A stretch of DNA of 64,000 nucleotides, from assembly GCF_006538345.1 (NCBI RefSeq), contig NZ_BJKL01000004.1, positions 1 to 64,000 of the forward strand, read 5' to 3'. The position numbers and the translations under genes were made by a program. The DNA comes from Alteromonas sp. KUL49 (GTDB lineage: Bacteria; Pseudomonadota; Gammaproteobacteria; Enterobacterales; Alteromonadaceae). Below the pieces are notes generated by a model. The model was not told where the DNA came from and ran no database searches. It saw nothing but the letters and a program-made list of their open reading frames with translations. Positions 18,352-28,025 of the stretch are shown piece after piece. How positions within the stretch are numbered: position 1 is the stretch's first letter; the number at the start of each line of letters is the position of its first letter.

Positions 18352-19107
18352 TTACTGTTTTAAATTAGGCGGCATCTGAATTTCACGTAATTCAGGTGGG
18401 TATTCGTCACGCAGAATTTTGAGCGCTTTAGAATGATAATCGCGACGGTAGACCACTAGGGTTATCCAGAACGTAGCGGCTATAAATACGAGAGGATGAA
18501 CGAACCACCCTAACGCGGCAATGCCAAAATAATAGGCACGGATCCCACGGTTAAACTCATTACCCGCAATAGAATTTATCTTAGCAACGCGCTTTGCACT
18601 TCGCTCCCAAAACGCCTTATCAGGCATGTTTCGCTCGTGTGGCGTACCGCCAATCAAAATACACAGAAAATTAAACTGACGAAGTGACCAGGTAAATTTA
18701 AAGTACGCACTTATAAATACCAAAATGAGTAACATGAGCTTAAGTTCGATTAGCCCGTGAGCTTCCTCAGTCATAAACGGAATATCAGTACTGAATGACA
18801 GTAGACGGTCCGCAGTTCCCACCAACGCGAGCAATCCCGCTATGATATAAATCGTTGTGTTAGCGTAAAACGACACACTATTCATCAAATTGGTAGTTAA
18901 TGCCGCACAACTCACTGGAATATCTCGCGTGGCGGACTCCATAGCCCACTGCAATCGATATTCATGAGTAACACCGATGAGTCCCCTTCTACCTCGCTCA
19001 CCTTTTTCTAAGTAATATCTGTAGCCTGCCCAGCAAAAAGCGAAAGTAACAAGGGCCAAATAATCTAGCCACGTGAGTAAATCTACAACTGCATACACTT
19101 TGTCCAT
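18352..19107 (-). CDS. DUF599 family integral membrane protein
   Basis: 251 residues with about four membrane segments (near 12-30, 75-100, 120-145 and 195-225). The family marks HEYRLQWAMESATRDIPVSCAALTTNLMNSVSFYANTTIYIIAGLLAL and FKFTWSLRQFNFLCILIGGTP identify DUF599, a conserved proteobacterial membrane family of unknown function. The ATG at 19107 follows GAGG. It stands alone between the convergent aminotransferase and the terminator of the glycan-binding lipoprotein. Confidence 0.85.
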   Translation of the reverse strand: MDKVYAVVDLLTWLDYLALVTFAFCWAGYRYYLEKGERGRRGLIGVTHEYRLQWAMESATRDIPVSCAALTTNLMNSVSFYANTTIYIIAGLLALVGTADRLLSFSTDIPFMTEEAHGLIELKLMLLILVFISAYFKFTWSLRQFNFLCILIGGTPHERNMPDKAFWERSAKRVAKINSIAGNEFNRGIRAYYFGIAALGWFVHPLVFIAATFWITLVVYRRDYHSKALKILRDEYPPELREIQMPPNLKQ

Positions 19108-19274
19108 GGGCGCCTCACAACGATAAGAATAACACTTGGAACTTCATGTTAATGGTTAAAAGCTAGCAAGAACAGAGAATACAAATAACTAATTTTTGCA
19201 GATAGTTATCTAAATTTATTAGCCGAGTTTTTATCTGCAATATTAAGACAATGAGGCGCACTGTTCTCAAATCG

Positions 19275-19310
19275 AAAAAAAGGGATAAGCCATTGGCCTA
19301 TCCCTTTAAA
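19275..19310 (-). terminator. Strong rho-independent terminator
   Basis: On the minus strand AAAGGGATAGGCC pairs with GGCTTATCCCTTT (13 pairs including one G-T) round a 3-base loop, followed by a run of seven T. It lies 28 bases past the stop of the lipoprotein gene and closes the receptor-lipoprotein operon. Confidence 0.88.
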
Positions 19311-19337
19311 ACCTTCCTAGGTAACGTAAGCAGGGAA

Positions 19338-21485
19338 CTAAGGAAGTGCTATCAATCTCACATTATCGATGTAGTATTGTGCGTCGGCATGGTTGAGTAA
19401 AATATTGACTACCATGGCTTCTTGAGACCAATCCACGTCTGCTGAGCGACCAAAGTCTTCCGATATAATAATATCGGACTCAGTGATACCTGCACCAACA
19501 GTAGCTCCTTCCAGACTGGCAGTAATAAGCTCGCTACCGTTCGAAAGACTTGCATAAAACGTAGTGTCTGTCGCATCGCTGTACAGCGCATCGTGGTTTG
19601 CTAGCTGTGCCTCTACAACCAGTGCAAAGCGTCCACCTTGTTTAATTGCACCAGCTTGCACAGGTAGAGTAATAGTCACGCCATCAGCGGCACCTGTAGT
19701 GTCAACAAACAGTTTGTTTTCACCTTCTACGTCACGAATCTCCGCAATACCACCACCGCTAGAGGTAATAGTCTCGCCAGCTTCGAACGCACCAATATCA
19801 TCAACAAGCATGTCGTGTGCGACCTTATCGTAGTGACCAAACGCTACTACACTAAAGTCATCAAGGTAATGGATCCCGTCAGCGTCCGCATACTTCATAA
19901 TATCCCAATGAATTGCTGAACCCTCATAGCCATCCCATGAACCACCGTCAAATGTACTGACTATCTGTACGTGCTCCATCCACTTATCTACCGATAAATC
20001 GAAGTAACGAGGCCCAACCCAGAAACGGTTGTCTAATTCAGAGCCTTCAGGAACTGTGGCAAAAATAGGTACATAAGGGTTACTGGCTGGGTTTGTACTC
20101 TCTAGCTTATTCATTAAACCGTAAGAGAAAGCGTATTTTTGATCATTCGGTAAGCTATCGATGATGTTATCGATAACGAGGTCACAATAACGACCCTCAA
20201 AGCGCATACCATACGTGCCTGTTCTCGCGAACTCAGTGCCAATAGTTGGCGTAGCACACCACCATGTAGCCCAGCCAAAACGAGAAAAACCACCCAAATT
20301 ACCACCAGCGACAATATCGCCCGCTAGCGCCGGATTTTCAAAGTCTGGATTAGTCATTGCGCCGCTAATAATGTTGGTCTCTTCGCCGTTAATAATAACC
20401 GTAAGTTCAGGTGTGCCGTCCGACATGTTGCCTTGATCGTCAGAGACTCTGTAAGTTACTTGGTGACTGATAAATCCGTCTTTTGGCGTTTCGTTGAAGA
20501 AAGCATGGGGATCAATGCTTAACATATTGCCATCGATACTGTAGCCATAAGGTAATGCCTCACCATCGACCATGACTTCAGAAATAACAATTGGATCACC
20601 TTCCCTCTCCTGAATCTCATCAGAAAGGTCTAGCTCCAGTACGGTATCTGTCTCAAGCATTTCCGATTGCTTAAAGTAATTCAGTACCAGTGGCGCTCCA
20701 GGTACATCTTGAACACCAAGAATATTTATCTGAAGATTACGAGTAATAGTAAATCTGTGGTCGGAAATATCATAGGTATAGTTAAATTCAACCTTTTGAC
20801 CATCGGGAATGTCATTTTCAACCGCAGCTACATTAACCTCTAATGTAGTTCCGTTAAAGGTAACAGGTAAATCCATTGGATTGTCGTCAGATGGCACCAG
20901 ATTACCCACCGAAAGTGGTTCACCGTCCGCATCAACAACGTTGAGCAACAAGTCCACTGCGCCAGTACCTGCGTCGCGAGTGAAGTTACCCACCATATCG
21001 CCTGTAGCCTCAGGTGCGAAATCCTCACCAGTCACCACAATTGTGGCCATTCTGGGAATAGAATTTTGACCATCTGAAATTTCATAACTCACCGTCACTG
21101 TGTGAGTTTCGTCAGTATCGAGCAACGGGGCGATAGCCAGTGGACGAACACCTAGCTGGTTTCCGTTGAGCTCAATGCCTAGGTCCATGATATCGTCTAC
21201 ACGAGGACCACTCATGTTATAACTTACATTCTTAACCGATAGATAGTTTCCGTCGGCATCTGTTGCAACACCGTCACCAGCACTACGTCCTTCCGGTGTA
21301 CCTAGTAAGTCAACAAAGGTGAAATCGTCTTTCTCGAAGAAACTTACTTGAATATCACCGCCATGGGTAGGTGCATTTAAATTTGCCTGAGGCTCTGGTG
21401 TGAAGTCGTCTGAGCCACCACATCCCGTAAGAGCAGTTGCTACCGCACCGGCCAGTAATACTTTTTTGCTATTAATCATTTTCAT
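19338..21485 (-). CDS. Surface lipoprotein with cadherin-like repeats and CBM-like ends
   Basis: 715-residue lipoprotein (lipobox LTGC, then GGSDD). Three cadherin/VCBS-like Ig repeats follow, each with a DADG or similar Ca-binding loop (ATDADGNYLSVKNVSY, VVDADGEPLSVGNLVP, EREGDPIVISEV). The C-terminal half has two jelly-roll-like segments: one with NPDFENPALAG, FARTGTYGMRFEG and YLDDFSVVAFG; a second ending AQYYIDNVRLIALP. No catalytic residues of a known hydrolase were seen. It lies 59 bases downstream of the large TonB receptor and shares its terminator, so it looks like a surface glycan-binding partner, analogous to the SusD/SGBP role. Function is inferred. Confidence 0.75.
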   Translation of the reverse strand: MKMINSKKVLLAGAVATALTGCGGSDDFTPEPQANLNAPTHGGDIQVSFFEKDDFTFVDLLGTPEGRSAGDGVATDADGNYLSVKNVSYNMSGPRVDDIMDLGIELNGNQLGVRPLAIAPLLDTDETHTVTVSYEISDGQNSIPRMATIVVTGEDFAPEATGDMVGNFTRDAGTGAVDLLLNVVDADGEPLSVGNLVPSDDNPMDLPVTFNGTTLEVNVAAVENDIPDGQKVEFNYTYDISDHRFTITRNLQINILGVQDVPGAPLVLNYFKQSEMLETDTVLELDLSDEIQEREGDPIVISEVMVDGEALPYGYSIDGNMLSIDPHAFFNETPKDGFISHQVTYRVSDDQGNMSDGTPELTVIINGEETNIISGAMTNPDFENPALAGDIVAGGNLGGFSRFGWATWWCATPTIGTEFARTGTYGMRFEGRYCDLVIDNIIDSLPNDQKYAFSYGLMNKLESTNPASNPYVPIFATVPEGSELDNRFWVGPRYFDLSVDKWMEHVQIVSTFDGGSWDGYEGSAIHWDIMKYADADGIHYLDDFSVVAFGHYDKVAHDMLVDDIGAFEAGETITSSGGGIAEIRDVEGENKLFVDTTGAADGVTITLPVQAGAIKQGGRFALVVEAQLANHDALYSDATDTTFYASLSNGSELITASLEGATVGAGITESDIIISEDFGRSADVDWSQEAMVVNILLNHADAQYYIDNVRLIALP

Positions 21486-21544
21486 AACTTTTTACCAATA
21501 TTCTGTTCTATGCGTGCGGGTTGCCCCGCACTACTCTTGTGTTG

Positions 21545-24500
21545 TTAGAAATCTACGCGAATACCAAGGCGGTACGTTGTACCTACTTTGTAATTGGTGT
21601 AGGTGCGAGATTTAGGCGCATCTCCATCAAGTGGGTTGCCTTCCTCTAACGCGACAAAGTCATAGCCTGCAGCGTTGTCTGCAGCCACCCTTACTACATC
21701 CAATGTGCGACTGGTGAAGTAAGTGCGATAAGCAGCATCAGTTAAGTTAATGGCTTGGAAAGTTACCAATACGTTGTCTGTTACCTGCCATGCAGCAGAC
21801 AGATCCACGGTGTCTCGTCCCTCGTTCCAAATGGAACCTTCATTCCAACTACGGCCGTATTGGTTGGTGTTGTAATCTCGTCCAACTAATGAGTCTGACG
21901 ACCCACGGAAGCTTAAGCGGATTTGGTGCCCGTTTTGTTCCCAAAACGCCGTAAAGTTGTAGCTGTGTTCTGGAGTATCTGCAACAGGGTAAGATGGCAA
22001 GATAAGATTTGGATTCAGTGACGATGGCTCTGAATCATACTCACTATCTTGATAGGTATAGTTAGCTGAAACACCTAAACCACCTAACAAACCAGGAAGG
22101 AAATCGTAGTTTTGCTGGTAACCAATTTCTATACCCGTGATACGCGCGTTCGTTGCATTAACTGTCTTAGTAACAGCGTACTCGCCACACAGATCCCGTA
22201 AGTCATTGCTGATAATGGTTGGGTCACCAGATGCCCAGCCAAAGTCAGCAGTGGTACGGATTGGCATACAACCAGATAGGCCCCAATCGTCTGTACCATC
22301 ATCTTCTGGCAACATAATTAAATCGTCAGGGTTTTCTGGCGCAGTTTCACGAAGGTCAACAAGGTAAGTCTGGTTGGTTTCACGGTCGGTGAAGTTCGAC
22401 ATATCTTTGTTGAAAACAGCAACACTCAACAACCCAGTATCATTGAAGTACCACTCCAACGACAGGTCCAAGTTATTCGACTCTAGCGGATCAAGCTTGG
22501 TATTAAACATGTCAACACGACCACTCGCAGGAAGACCACTACCCCAATAACCTTGCTCGAATACTTTGTAGCCTGGACGAAGAAGATCAATTTCGGGACG
22601 TGTCATAGTTTGCGACGCTGAGAAGCGTGCAACAATTTCTTCGCTGAACAGGTAGTTTAAGTTCAAACTTGGCAATAAGTTGGTATATGAATGTGAGTTG
22701 CTTGCACGAGTTGATGCAAGGGAACGGTTTGTGCGTGTTTCGAAATCATAGGATGCGGCGTTTAGACTATCTGAATTAACACCATCCCACAAAACAGCAC
22801 TATCCCAACCATACAAACGGCTAGTAGAAACATCAGCATAACGCCACATGTTGTACCAGGTGATTCCAAAATCATCTACACGCGCTGGCTCTTGGTCTAG
22901 ATTACCCGCCAAGAATTCTCCGTAAGCGCTCGCCCAAGCGGCGTATGATGGATCGTGACATGGTCCTTGGTCAGGGATTCGTACCCACGTCGATGGATCA
23001 GGACCTGCACTCGTATCCCAACCTCGACCGTCTACACGTTGAAACTTGTAGTTGTAACCATTGTTATCGGCACTCAAGTTAAGCGGCGCGCACTCTGGCA
23101 ATGACGTGTCACGCAGGTCACGAAGGGTTACTCGGTCAAACTCACGCTCTAAGTCAGAACCATTGGGATCTTCATAAAACTGGATACCTGAGAAGCCAGA
23201 AGCTTCAACATCGGTTTTTACATAACGTACACCGATATCACCGGTTAGCTGTCCGTCCATAAACTCAAAGTTCGCTTTAAAATATAGCGCTTGAGTATCA
23301 ATGTCCGTTTCACGAGTTTCCGTATTATCAACATCACGAACCGTCAGATCATCATCAAGAATAAGGTCCTTAGCAGCAAAAACGTCAATTGGTGTCCAAC
23401 CACTGGTGGCAAAATCAGAACCATAGCCCAGGGTAGACATAAAGTTATCATACGGAATAGCTTCGCCCTGGATGAGATCGCCACGGATGTCGCTCAAAGG
23501 TCCGTTCGGAATAGCAACAGGGTTGCCGAATCGGTCGGTAACCACCTCTGTTTTTGCTAATGAAGTGAAACGATAAGACTGGTCATCAACGAACTTATTA
23601 CGTTGTGTAACTTTTGCACCAAATTCAAGAGAGGTCACATTAAACCTATCCAAATCGTAATCAAAATCGATTTGGGCATTACTTATTGTATCTTCGATGC
23701 GTCTGTCATTTTCAGAGATGTAACCCAAGTGAAATGAGTTAATATCTCGTGGGTTGTAGCCTGTAAACGCAATATTATCCTCAGCACCATTTACTGGTAC
23801 ACCATTCTCATCAACGTAGTCGAGTAATTGGTCACCTAAGTCTACGTAACTTTCCCCTGTAACCATTCGGCATCTGCCCGACGTACAGTCGAAGCCAACA
23901 GGTTCAATGTCTGCACCGGCATCATAAAGTGCAAACGCCGGCACTTGCTTCCAGTTTTGCATAACTGTAAATGCATTAGGCTTATTCATTGATTCGCTGT
24001 TGGAGTAACCCACCAACGCACTCATTTGTAATGAATCAGTAAGCTCAGCTTGGAAGTTCAATGTCGCACTTAAGTTTTCGTTTTCTGTGCCACCATCTGA
24101 ACGTTTGATATTACCCGCGCCATATCGGTCCAAACGACGAGTCATAGTGTAAGTCTCAGTGTCGATTTGATACCAATCAAGGGGGTCGGTGGCAGGGTCT
24201 GCTGGTCTGAAACCAGACAAAGAAACACCGCCCTCAACCCAATTCTGTTGTGGAACGTTGCGAGTTTCTACCCCGTCCATAGTGCGCACTAAATCTTGCC
24301 GACTGTAGTTTACATCGAACATGACTTCGGTAGTGTCTGATGGAAGGTATTGGATACCTAAACTTAAACCTTGTCTGTCACTCGTGTTGCGATGCAGTTC
24401 GTAAGACGTTGTCGTTGGAACAATAGCACGCACACCCGAAATAACGTTGCCATCTTGATCTAACGCTTGGTTGTAGATCGGAGATTCCATGAAATTTTCA

Positions 24501-25195
24501 GAGCGGTATTGGTCGCGACGATAGGCATTGGTCTCATCAAACATGGTTAATGCTACACCTAAGGTCTCGTCGAAGAACTTTTCACTTATCGAGAATTGTA
24601 ACTTGTGATTCTCTTCCTCAGAGAAATCATTGTAGCGGCCTTGCACGTTGAAAGAGCGAACAGGCTCTGCTTGATCGAGCGGGCGAACCGTAACCAGGTT
24701 GACAGATGCCCCGAGTGAGCCTTCGTCATGGTCGGCACTTGGCGTTTTTACTACTTCAAGTTTAGAAAGGATGTCTGCTGAGAACGAACTCAAATCAACC
24801 GCTTGTGAAAAGTCGGTAGATGTTAATGTCTGGCCGTTTAGCGTTATAGAGTTCTGGTTAGCATCGGCACCGCGCACAGTAATTTGCGTACCTTCGCCGT
24901 CTGCGCTTACCACAGTAACACCGGTAACACGACCTAACGCGTCAGCAATATTTTGGTCGGTAGTCCGACCAATATCTTCGGCGTTGATTGTATCAACAAT
25001 GTTTCTAGAAAAGCGCTTGTCATTAATAGACTTTTTAAGACTACTTCTTAGCCCCTTAACCTCAATGACTTCGAGTTGCTCATCAGTCGACTCGGCATTA
25101 GCTTCTTGTTCTTGCGCGTATGTGTTTACGCTCAATACGGTTGCCACTGCCGCACAGACTGCGCTGAGACGAAAGTTATTGCGTGCGTTTACCAT
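21545..25195 (-). CDS. Large TonB-dependent receptor, Xanthomonas/Caulobacter type
   Basis: 1216-residue outer-membrane transporter. Signal peptide to TYA-Q; TonB box region LEVIEVKGLRSSLKKSINDKRFSRNIVDTINAEDIG; plug GRVTGVTVVSADGEGTQITVRGADANQNSITLNGQTL; barrel ending LGIRVDF. Length and plug match the TonB-Xanth-Caul group used for carbohydrate uptake. It is divergent from the AHG operon across 652 bp with four GTTAAC palindromes, and paired with the downstream glycan-binding-like lipoprotein. Import of neoagaro- or agaro-oligosaccharides is the likely role, by context. The ATG at 25195 follows a GGGG-rich site. Confidence 0.9.
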   Translation of the reverse strand: MVNARNNFRLSAVCAAVATVLSVNTYAQEQEANAESTDEQLEVIEVKGLRSSLKKSINDKRFSRNIVDTINAEDIGRTTDQNIADALGRVTGVTVVSADGEGTQITVRGADANQNSITLNGQTLTSTDFSQAVDLSSFSADILSKLEVVKTPSADHDEGSLGASVNLVTVRPLDQAEPVRSFNVQGRYNDFSEEENHKLQFSISEKFFDETLGVALTMFDETNAYRRDQYRSENFMESPIYNQALDQDGNVISGVRAIVPTTTSYELHRNTSDRQGLSLGIQYLPSDTTEVMFDVNYSRQDLVRTMDGVETRNVPQQNWVEGGVSLSGFRPADPATDPLDWYQIDTETYTMTRRLDRYGAGNIKRSDGGTENENLSATLNFQAELTDSLQMSALVGYSNSESMNKPNAFTVMQNWKQVPAFALYDAGADIEPVGFDCTSGRCRMVTGESYVDLGDQLLDYVDENGVPVNGAEDNIAFTGYNPRDINSFHLGYISENDRRIEDTISNAQIDFDYDLDRFNVTSLEFGAKVTQRNKFVDDQSYRFTSLAKTEVVTDRFGNPVAIPNGPLSDIRGDLIQGEAIPYDNFMSTLGYGSDFATSGWTPIDVFAAKDLILDDDLTVRDVDNTETRETDIDTQALYFKANFEFMDGQLTGDIGVRYVKTDVEASGFSGIQFYEDPNGSDLEREFDRVTLRDLRDTSLPECAPLNLSADNNGYNYKFQRVDGRGWDTSAGPDPSTWVRIPDQGPCHDPSYAAWASAYGEFLAGNLDQEPARVDDFGITWYNMWRYADVSTSRLYGWDSAVLWDGVNSDSLNAASYDFETRTNRSLASTRASNSHSYTNLLPSLNLNYLFSEEIVARFSASQTMTRPEIDLLRPGYKVFEQGYWGSGLPASGRVDMFNTKLDPLESNNLDLSLEWYFNDTGLLSVAVFNKDMSNFTDRETNQTYLVDLRETAPENPDDLIMLPEDDGTDDWGLSGCMPIRTTADFGWASGDPTIISNDLRDLCGEYAVTKTVNATNARITGIEIGYQQNYDFLPGLLGGLGVSANYTYQDSEYDSEPSSLNPNLILPSYPVADTPEHSYNFTAFWEQNGHQIRLSFRGSSDSLVGRDYNTNQYGRSWNEGSIWNEGRDTVDLSAAWQVTDNVLVTFQAINLTDAAYRTYFTSRTLDVVRVAADNAAGYDFVALEEGNPLDGDAPKSRTYTNYKVGTTYRLGIRVDF

Positions 25196-25847
25196 AAAAT
25201 GTGCCCCAAAACAGGTTATTGCTTTTTGTGTGAATTGAAATTGCTAGTGAAATAACACTAACCATCAGACCAATTAAGGCACACTTTAGACGCTGAATTA
25301 TCGACATGTCAACAACCTTTTGTTAACAATTTTCAATTAAACTTGCTTTAAAAGTTAACAATAACCTGAAAAAATGATGTTACAAAAAAACCGAAAAAAC
25401 ATAATAAAACCAATACAATTCAAAAACTTAAATATCAAAGAGCCTTTTGAAAACTCATTGCCGCTTTTCATTCATTCGATAATTTTTTGCTCAAATTATT
25501 TAAATTAATTTTTGTAGCAATGTTAACAATAATTAGACTTTTGTCGCATCAAACTCACCTATTCATAGGGTTTCTTGTAAACATTGTGCATTATTTTGAG
25601 CTACCACATTGTCAACTTTTATCATTCTATTTACAAACTATAATCTCTATTAACCACATGTATGGTGTAAACCACCACGTTACACGCTACGTCTCTATAA
25701 AAAGCAGCTGTTAATTAGGCATTCCCAACCAACTGAAAATTAAAGCATTTACCGCAAACATCATACTTTTATGTAATTCAACTACAATTTATCGTTTGCT
25801 ATTCATTGTTAACAATGTACAATTAACAAATAATTAATCAAAAGGGT
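25196..25847. promoter_or_regulatory. 652-bp divergent control region with four GTTAAC palindromes
   Basis: Longest intergenic stretch here, very AT-rich. GTTAAC-centred sites are TTGTTAACAA at 25320-25329, AAGTTAACAA at 25352-25361, ATGTTAACAA at 25520-25529, and TTGTTAACAA at 25806-25815 inside a perfect 14-bp palindrome, CATTGTTAACAATG. The first two are 32 bp apart and lie on the receptor side; the last is 32 bases before the AHG operon start. A looser site, TTGTAAACAT, is at 25574. This arrangement suggests one regulator controlling both transcripts, possibly by looping. No small gene with a convincing start was found. Confidence 0.7.
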
Positions 25848-26987
25848 ATGCATGTGACAGCAATATCTATTAGCAAACCTTTAGCTACACCGTCGAGCCT
25901 GATCGATAGTGTTGATGTAGGCTATTTTCGAATTCCTCTCCCAGAGGTACTCAGCGATGCCAAGCACGGTGATCACACAGACTTCGAACTCATCACCTGT
26001 ACTATAACCTGTAGCGACGGCGTTCAAGGCACGGGTTACACCTACACAGGAGGGTGTGGTGGTAAGGCGATCTACTCCTTACTGCAAGATGATCTGTCTC
26101 CGTTCTTAGTAAGCAAAGATGCAGACTGTATCGATGCGCTTTGGGAAGAAATGCAATACAAGTTGCACTATATAGGTCGAGGTGGACTGGTAAGCTTTGC
26201 TATCTCAGCCGTTGATATTGCACTGTGGGACATCCGCTGTAAACGCATAGACCAGCCATTGTGGAAAGTAGCGGGTGGTCACAGCGACCGTACGCCATGC
26301 TATGCAGGTGGCATAGACCTCAACTTCGATTTACCGAAACTCATTCGCAACATAGACGGATACCTCGATAAAGGTTTCAAGGCGGTGAAAATAAAGGTTG
26401 GTCGTCCCGATATGGAAGACGACATCAACCGTGTGGCAGCTATACGCAAACACATAGGCCCCGATATCGACTTTATGGTAGATGCCAACTATTCCATGTC
26501 TCCATCTGAGGCAATTACCTTCGCCAATGCGATAGAAAAATATGATATTGGCTGGTTTGAAGAGCCTACCATTCCAGACGACTATTTAAGCTACGCTCGT
26601 ATTGCAGATGCGACCAATATTCCAATCGCCATGGGCGAAAATCTTCATACGCTTTATGAATTCGGGTATGCGGTAAACCAGTCCAAGCTCTCTTACCTGC
26701 AACCTGACGCATCGAATATCGGTGGTATTACCGGTTGGCTGAAAGTTGCTTCATTAGCACACGTCAATAACCTTCGCGTATGCAGCCATGGTATGCAAGA
26801 GCTTCATGTCTCGCTCATGTCGTCTCAACCTAACGCAGGCATGATGGAATACCACTCCTTCCCTATCGACCAATATACAAAGCGACCAGTGGTGTTAGAT
26901 GAGCAGGGTTATGCCGTAGCTCCCAATACTCCTGGCACAGGTGTTGAGTTCGATTTCGAAAAGCTTTCTCAGTACAAACTCGTTTAA
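25848..26987 (+). CDS. 3,6-anhydro-L-galactonate cycloisomerase (enolase superfamily)
   Basis: 379-residue mandelate racemase/enolase-superfamily enzyme, predicted to open the ring of 3,6-anhydro-L-galactonate to 2-keto-3-deoxy-L-galactonate. Active-site elements seen: K181-x-K183 in AVKIKVG, metal ligands Asp212 (MVDANYS), Glu238 (WFEEPT) and Glu264 (MGENLH), and His314 in SHGMQE. The specific call rests on the operon, which also holds AHG dehydrogenase and two redox enzymes, near agarases. The start may instead be GTG at 25854, which has AAGG at better spacing than the ATG at 25848. First gene of the operon, 32 bases after a perfect GTTAAC palindrome. Confidence 0.88.
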   Translation: MHVTAISISKPLATPSSLIDSVDVGYFRIPLPEVLSDAKHGDHTDFELITCTITCSDGVQGTGYTYTGGCGGKAIYSLLQDDLSPFLVSKDADCIDALWEEMQYKLHYIGRGGLVSFAISAVDIALWDIRCKRIDQPLWKVAGGHSDRTPCYAGGIDLNFDLPKLIRNIDGYLDKGFKAVKIKVGRPDMEDDINRVAAIRKHIGPDIDFMVDANYSMSPSEAITFANAIEKYDIGWFEEPTIPDDYLSYARIADATNIPIAMGENLHTLYEFGYAVNQSKLSYLQPDASNIGGITGWLKVASLAHVNNLRVCSHGMQELHVSLMSSQPNAGMMEYHSFPIDQYTKRPVVLDEQGYAVAPNTPGTGVEFDFEKLSQYKLV

Positions 26988-26996
26988 GGAACCACC

Positions 26997-28022
26997 ATGT
27001 TTGCAGCCCAATATACTGGCAACAAATCATTTTCTATTCAATCTGGTGCATCTGTTCCACCTGGTGAAGGTGAAGTGCGATTAGACGTAGGTTACGTTGG
27101 TATTTGCGGTACCGACATGCACATCTATCATGGCGCGATGGACGCACGAGTTGCACCACCACAAATCATCGGCCACGAAATGTCAGGCATCGTTGCCGAG
27201 CTAGGTGAAGGAGTAACAGACTTCGCCGTTGGCGACAAAGTTGTTGTTCGCCCCTTAGATTACTGTGGTGAGTGCCCAGCGTGTAAAGCAGGACACTCTC
27301 ACGTGTGTCAGAACCTCAAGTTTATGGGTATTGATACACCCGGAGCATTTCAAAGTAGCTGGACAGTAAAAGCCCGTACTCTACACAAACTGCCAAGCGG
27401 CGTTACTCTGAAAATGGGGGCACTCGTCGAGCCATTGTCTGTTGCGTGCCACGACGTCTCTCGCGCCAATGTAACCGCTGGTGAACATGTCGTTGTTATC
27501 GGTGGCGGTCCCATTGGGCAACTTATCGCCTTGGTAGCCAAGGCAAAAGGTGCAACTGTGCTCTTATCAGAGGTTTCTGCACCACGCCGAGAATTTGCCG
27601 AAAAGTATGGCATTGAAACCATTGATCCATTAAACAATGATATCGTTGCATTCGTAAAAGAGTGGAGTGGAAATAAAGGCGCAGATGCAGTTTTTGAAGT
27701 ATCGGGCGTTCAACCTGCAGTAGATGTGATGGCCGACATTGCTGCGGTGCGCGGACGTATTTGCATGGTTGCCATTCACACTCAGAAACCCAACGTAGAT
27801 TTATTCGCGTTTTTCTGGAAGGAATTACAATTAGTTGGTGCTCGAGTGTACGAGTATCAAGATTTTGAAGACGCCATTGCGCTCATCGCAGAAAACAAGT
27901 TCAATCTTGAGCCGTTTGTAAGCTCTGTTAGCCAAATACAAAATATCGCTGATGCCTTCTCAAATATGGACGGAAACCCGTCAGGAATGAAGGCCCTCGT
28001 CTCACTTCAAGGGGAAGAATAA
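26997..28022 (+). CDS. Zn-dependent dehydrogenase, likely KDGal 5-dehydrogenase
   Basis: 341-residue medium-chain zinc dehydrogenase. Catalytic zinc ligands are in GICGTDMHIYHG and IIGHEMSG. The structural zinc lobe C-G-E-C-P-A-C-x7-C is intact, and the NAD site is GGGPIGQLIAL. In known AHG pathways 2-keto-3-deoxy-L-galactonate is oxidised at C5 to 2,5-diketo-3-deoxygalactonate; position in this operon makes that the likely reaction. The ATG follows AAGGAACCACC, nine bases after the cycloisomerase stop. Substrate assignment is by context; threonine or sorbitol dehydrogenase-like relatives are alternatives. Confidence 0.8.
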   Translation: MFAAQYTGNKSFSIQSGASVPPGEGEVRLDVGYVGICGTDMHIYHGAMDARVAPPQIIGHEMSGIVAELGEGVTDFAVGDKVVVRPLDYCGECPACKAGHSHVCQNLKFMGIDTPGAFQSSWTVKARTLHKLPSGVTLKMGALVEPLSVACHDVSRANVTAGEHVVVIGGGPIGQLIALVAKAKGATVLLSEVSAPRREFAEKYGIETIDPLNNDIVAFVKEWSGNKGADAVFEVSGVQPAVDVMADIAAVRGRICMVAIHTQKPNVDLFAFFWKELQLVGARVYEYQDFEDAIALIAENKFNLEPFVSSVSQIQNIADAFSNMDGNPSGMKALVSLQGEE

Positions 28023-28025
28023 AGT

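Noticed and set aside
24699-25238. 179-codon frame opposite the start of the large TonB receptor
   Set aside because: It is antisense to a conserved plug domain, has no ribosome site and no recognisable content.
25487-25714. 75-codon frame in the 652-bp control region
   Set aside because: AT-rich, spans an operator palindrome, and has no ribosome site or clear protein features.
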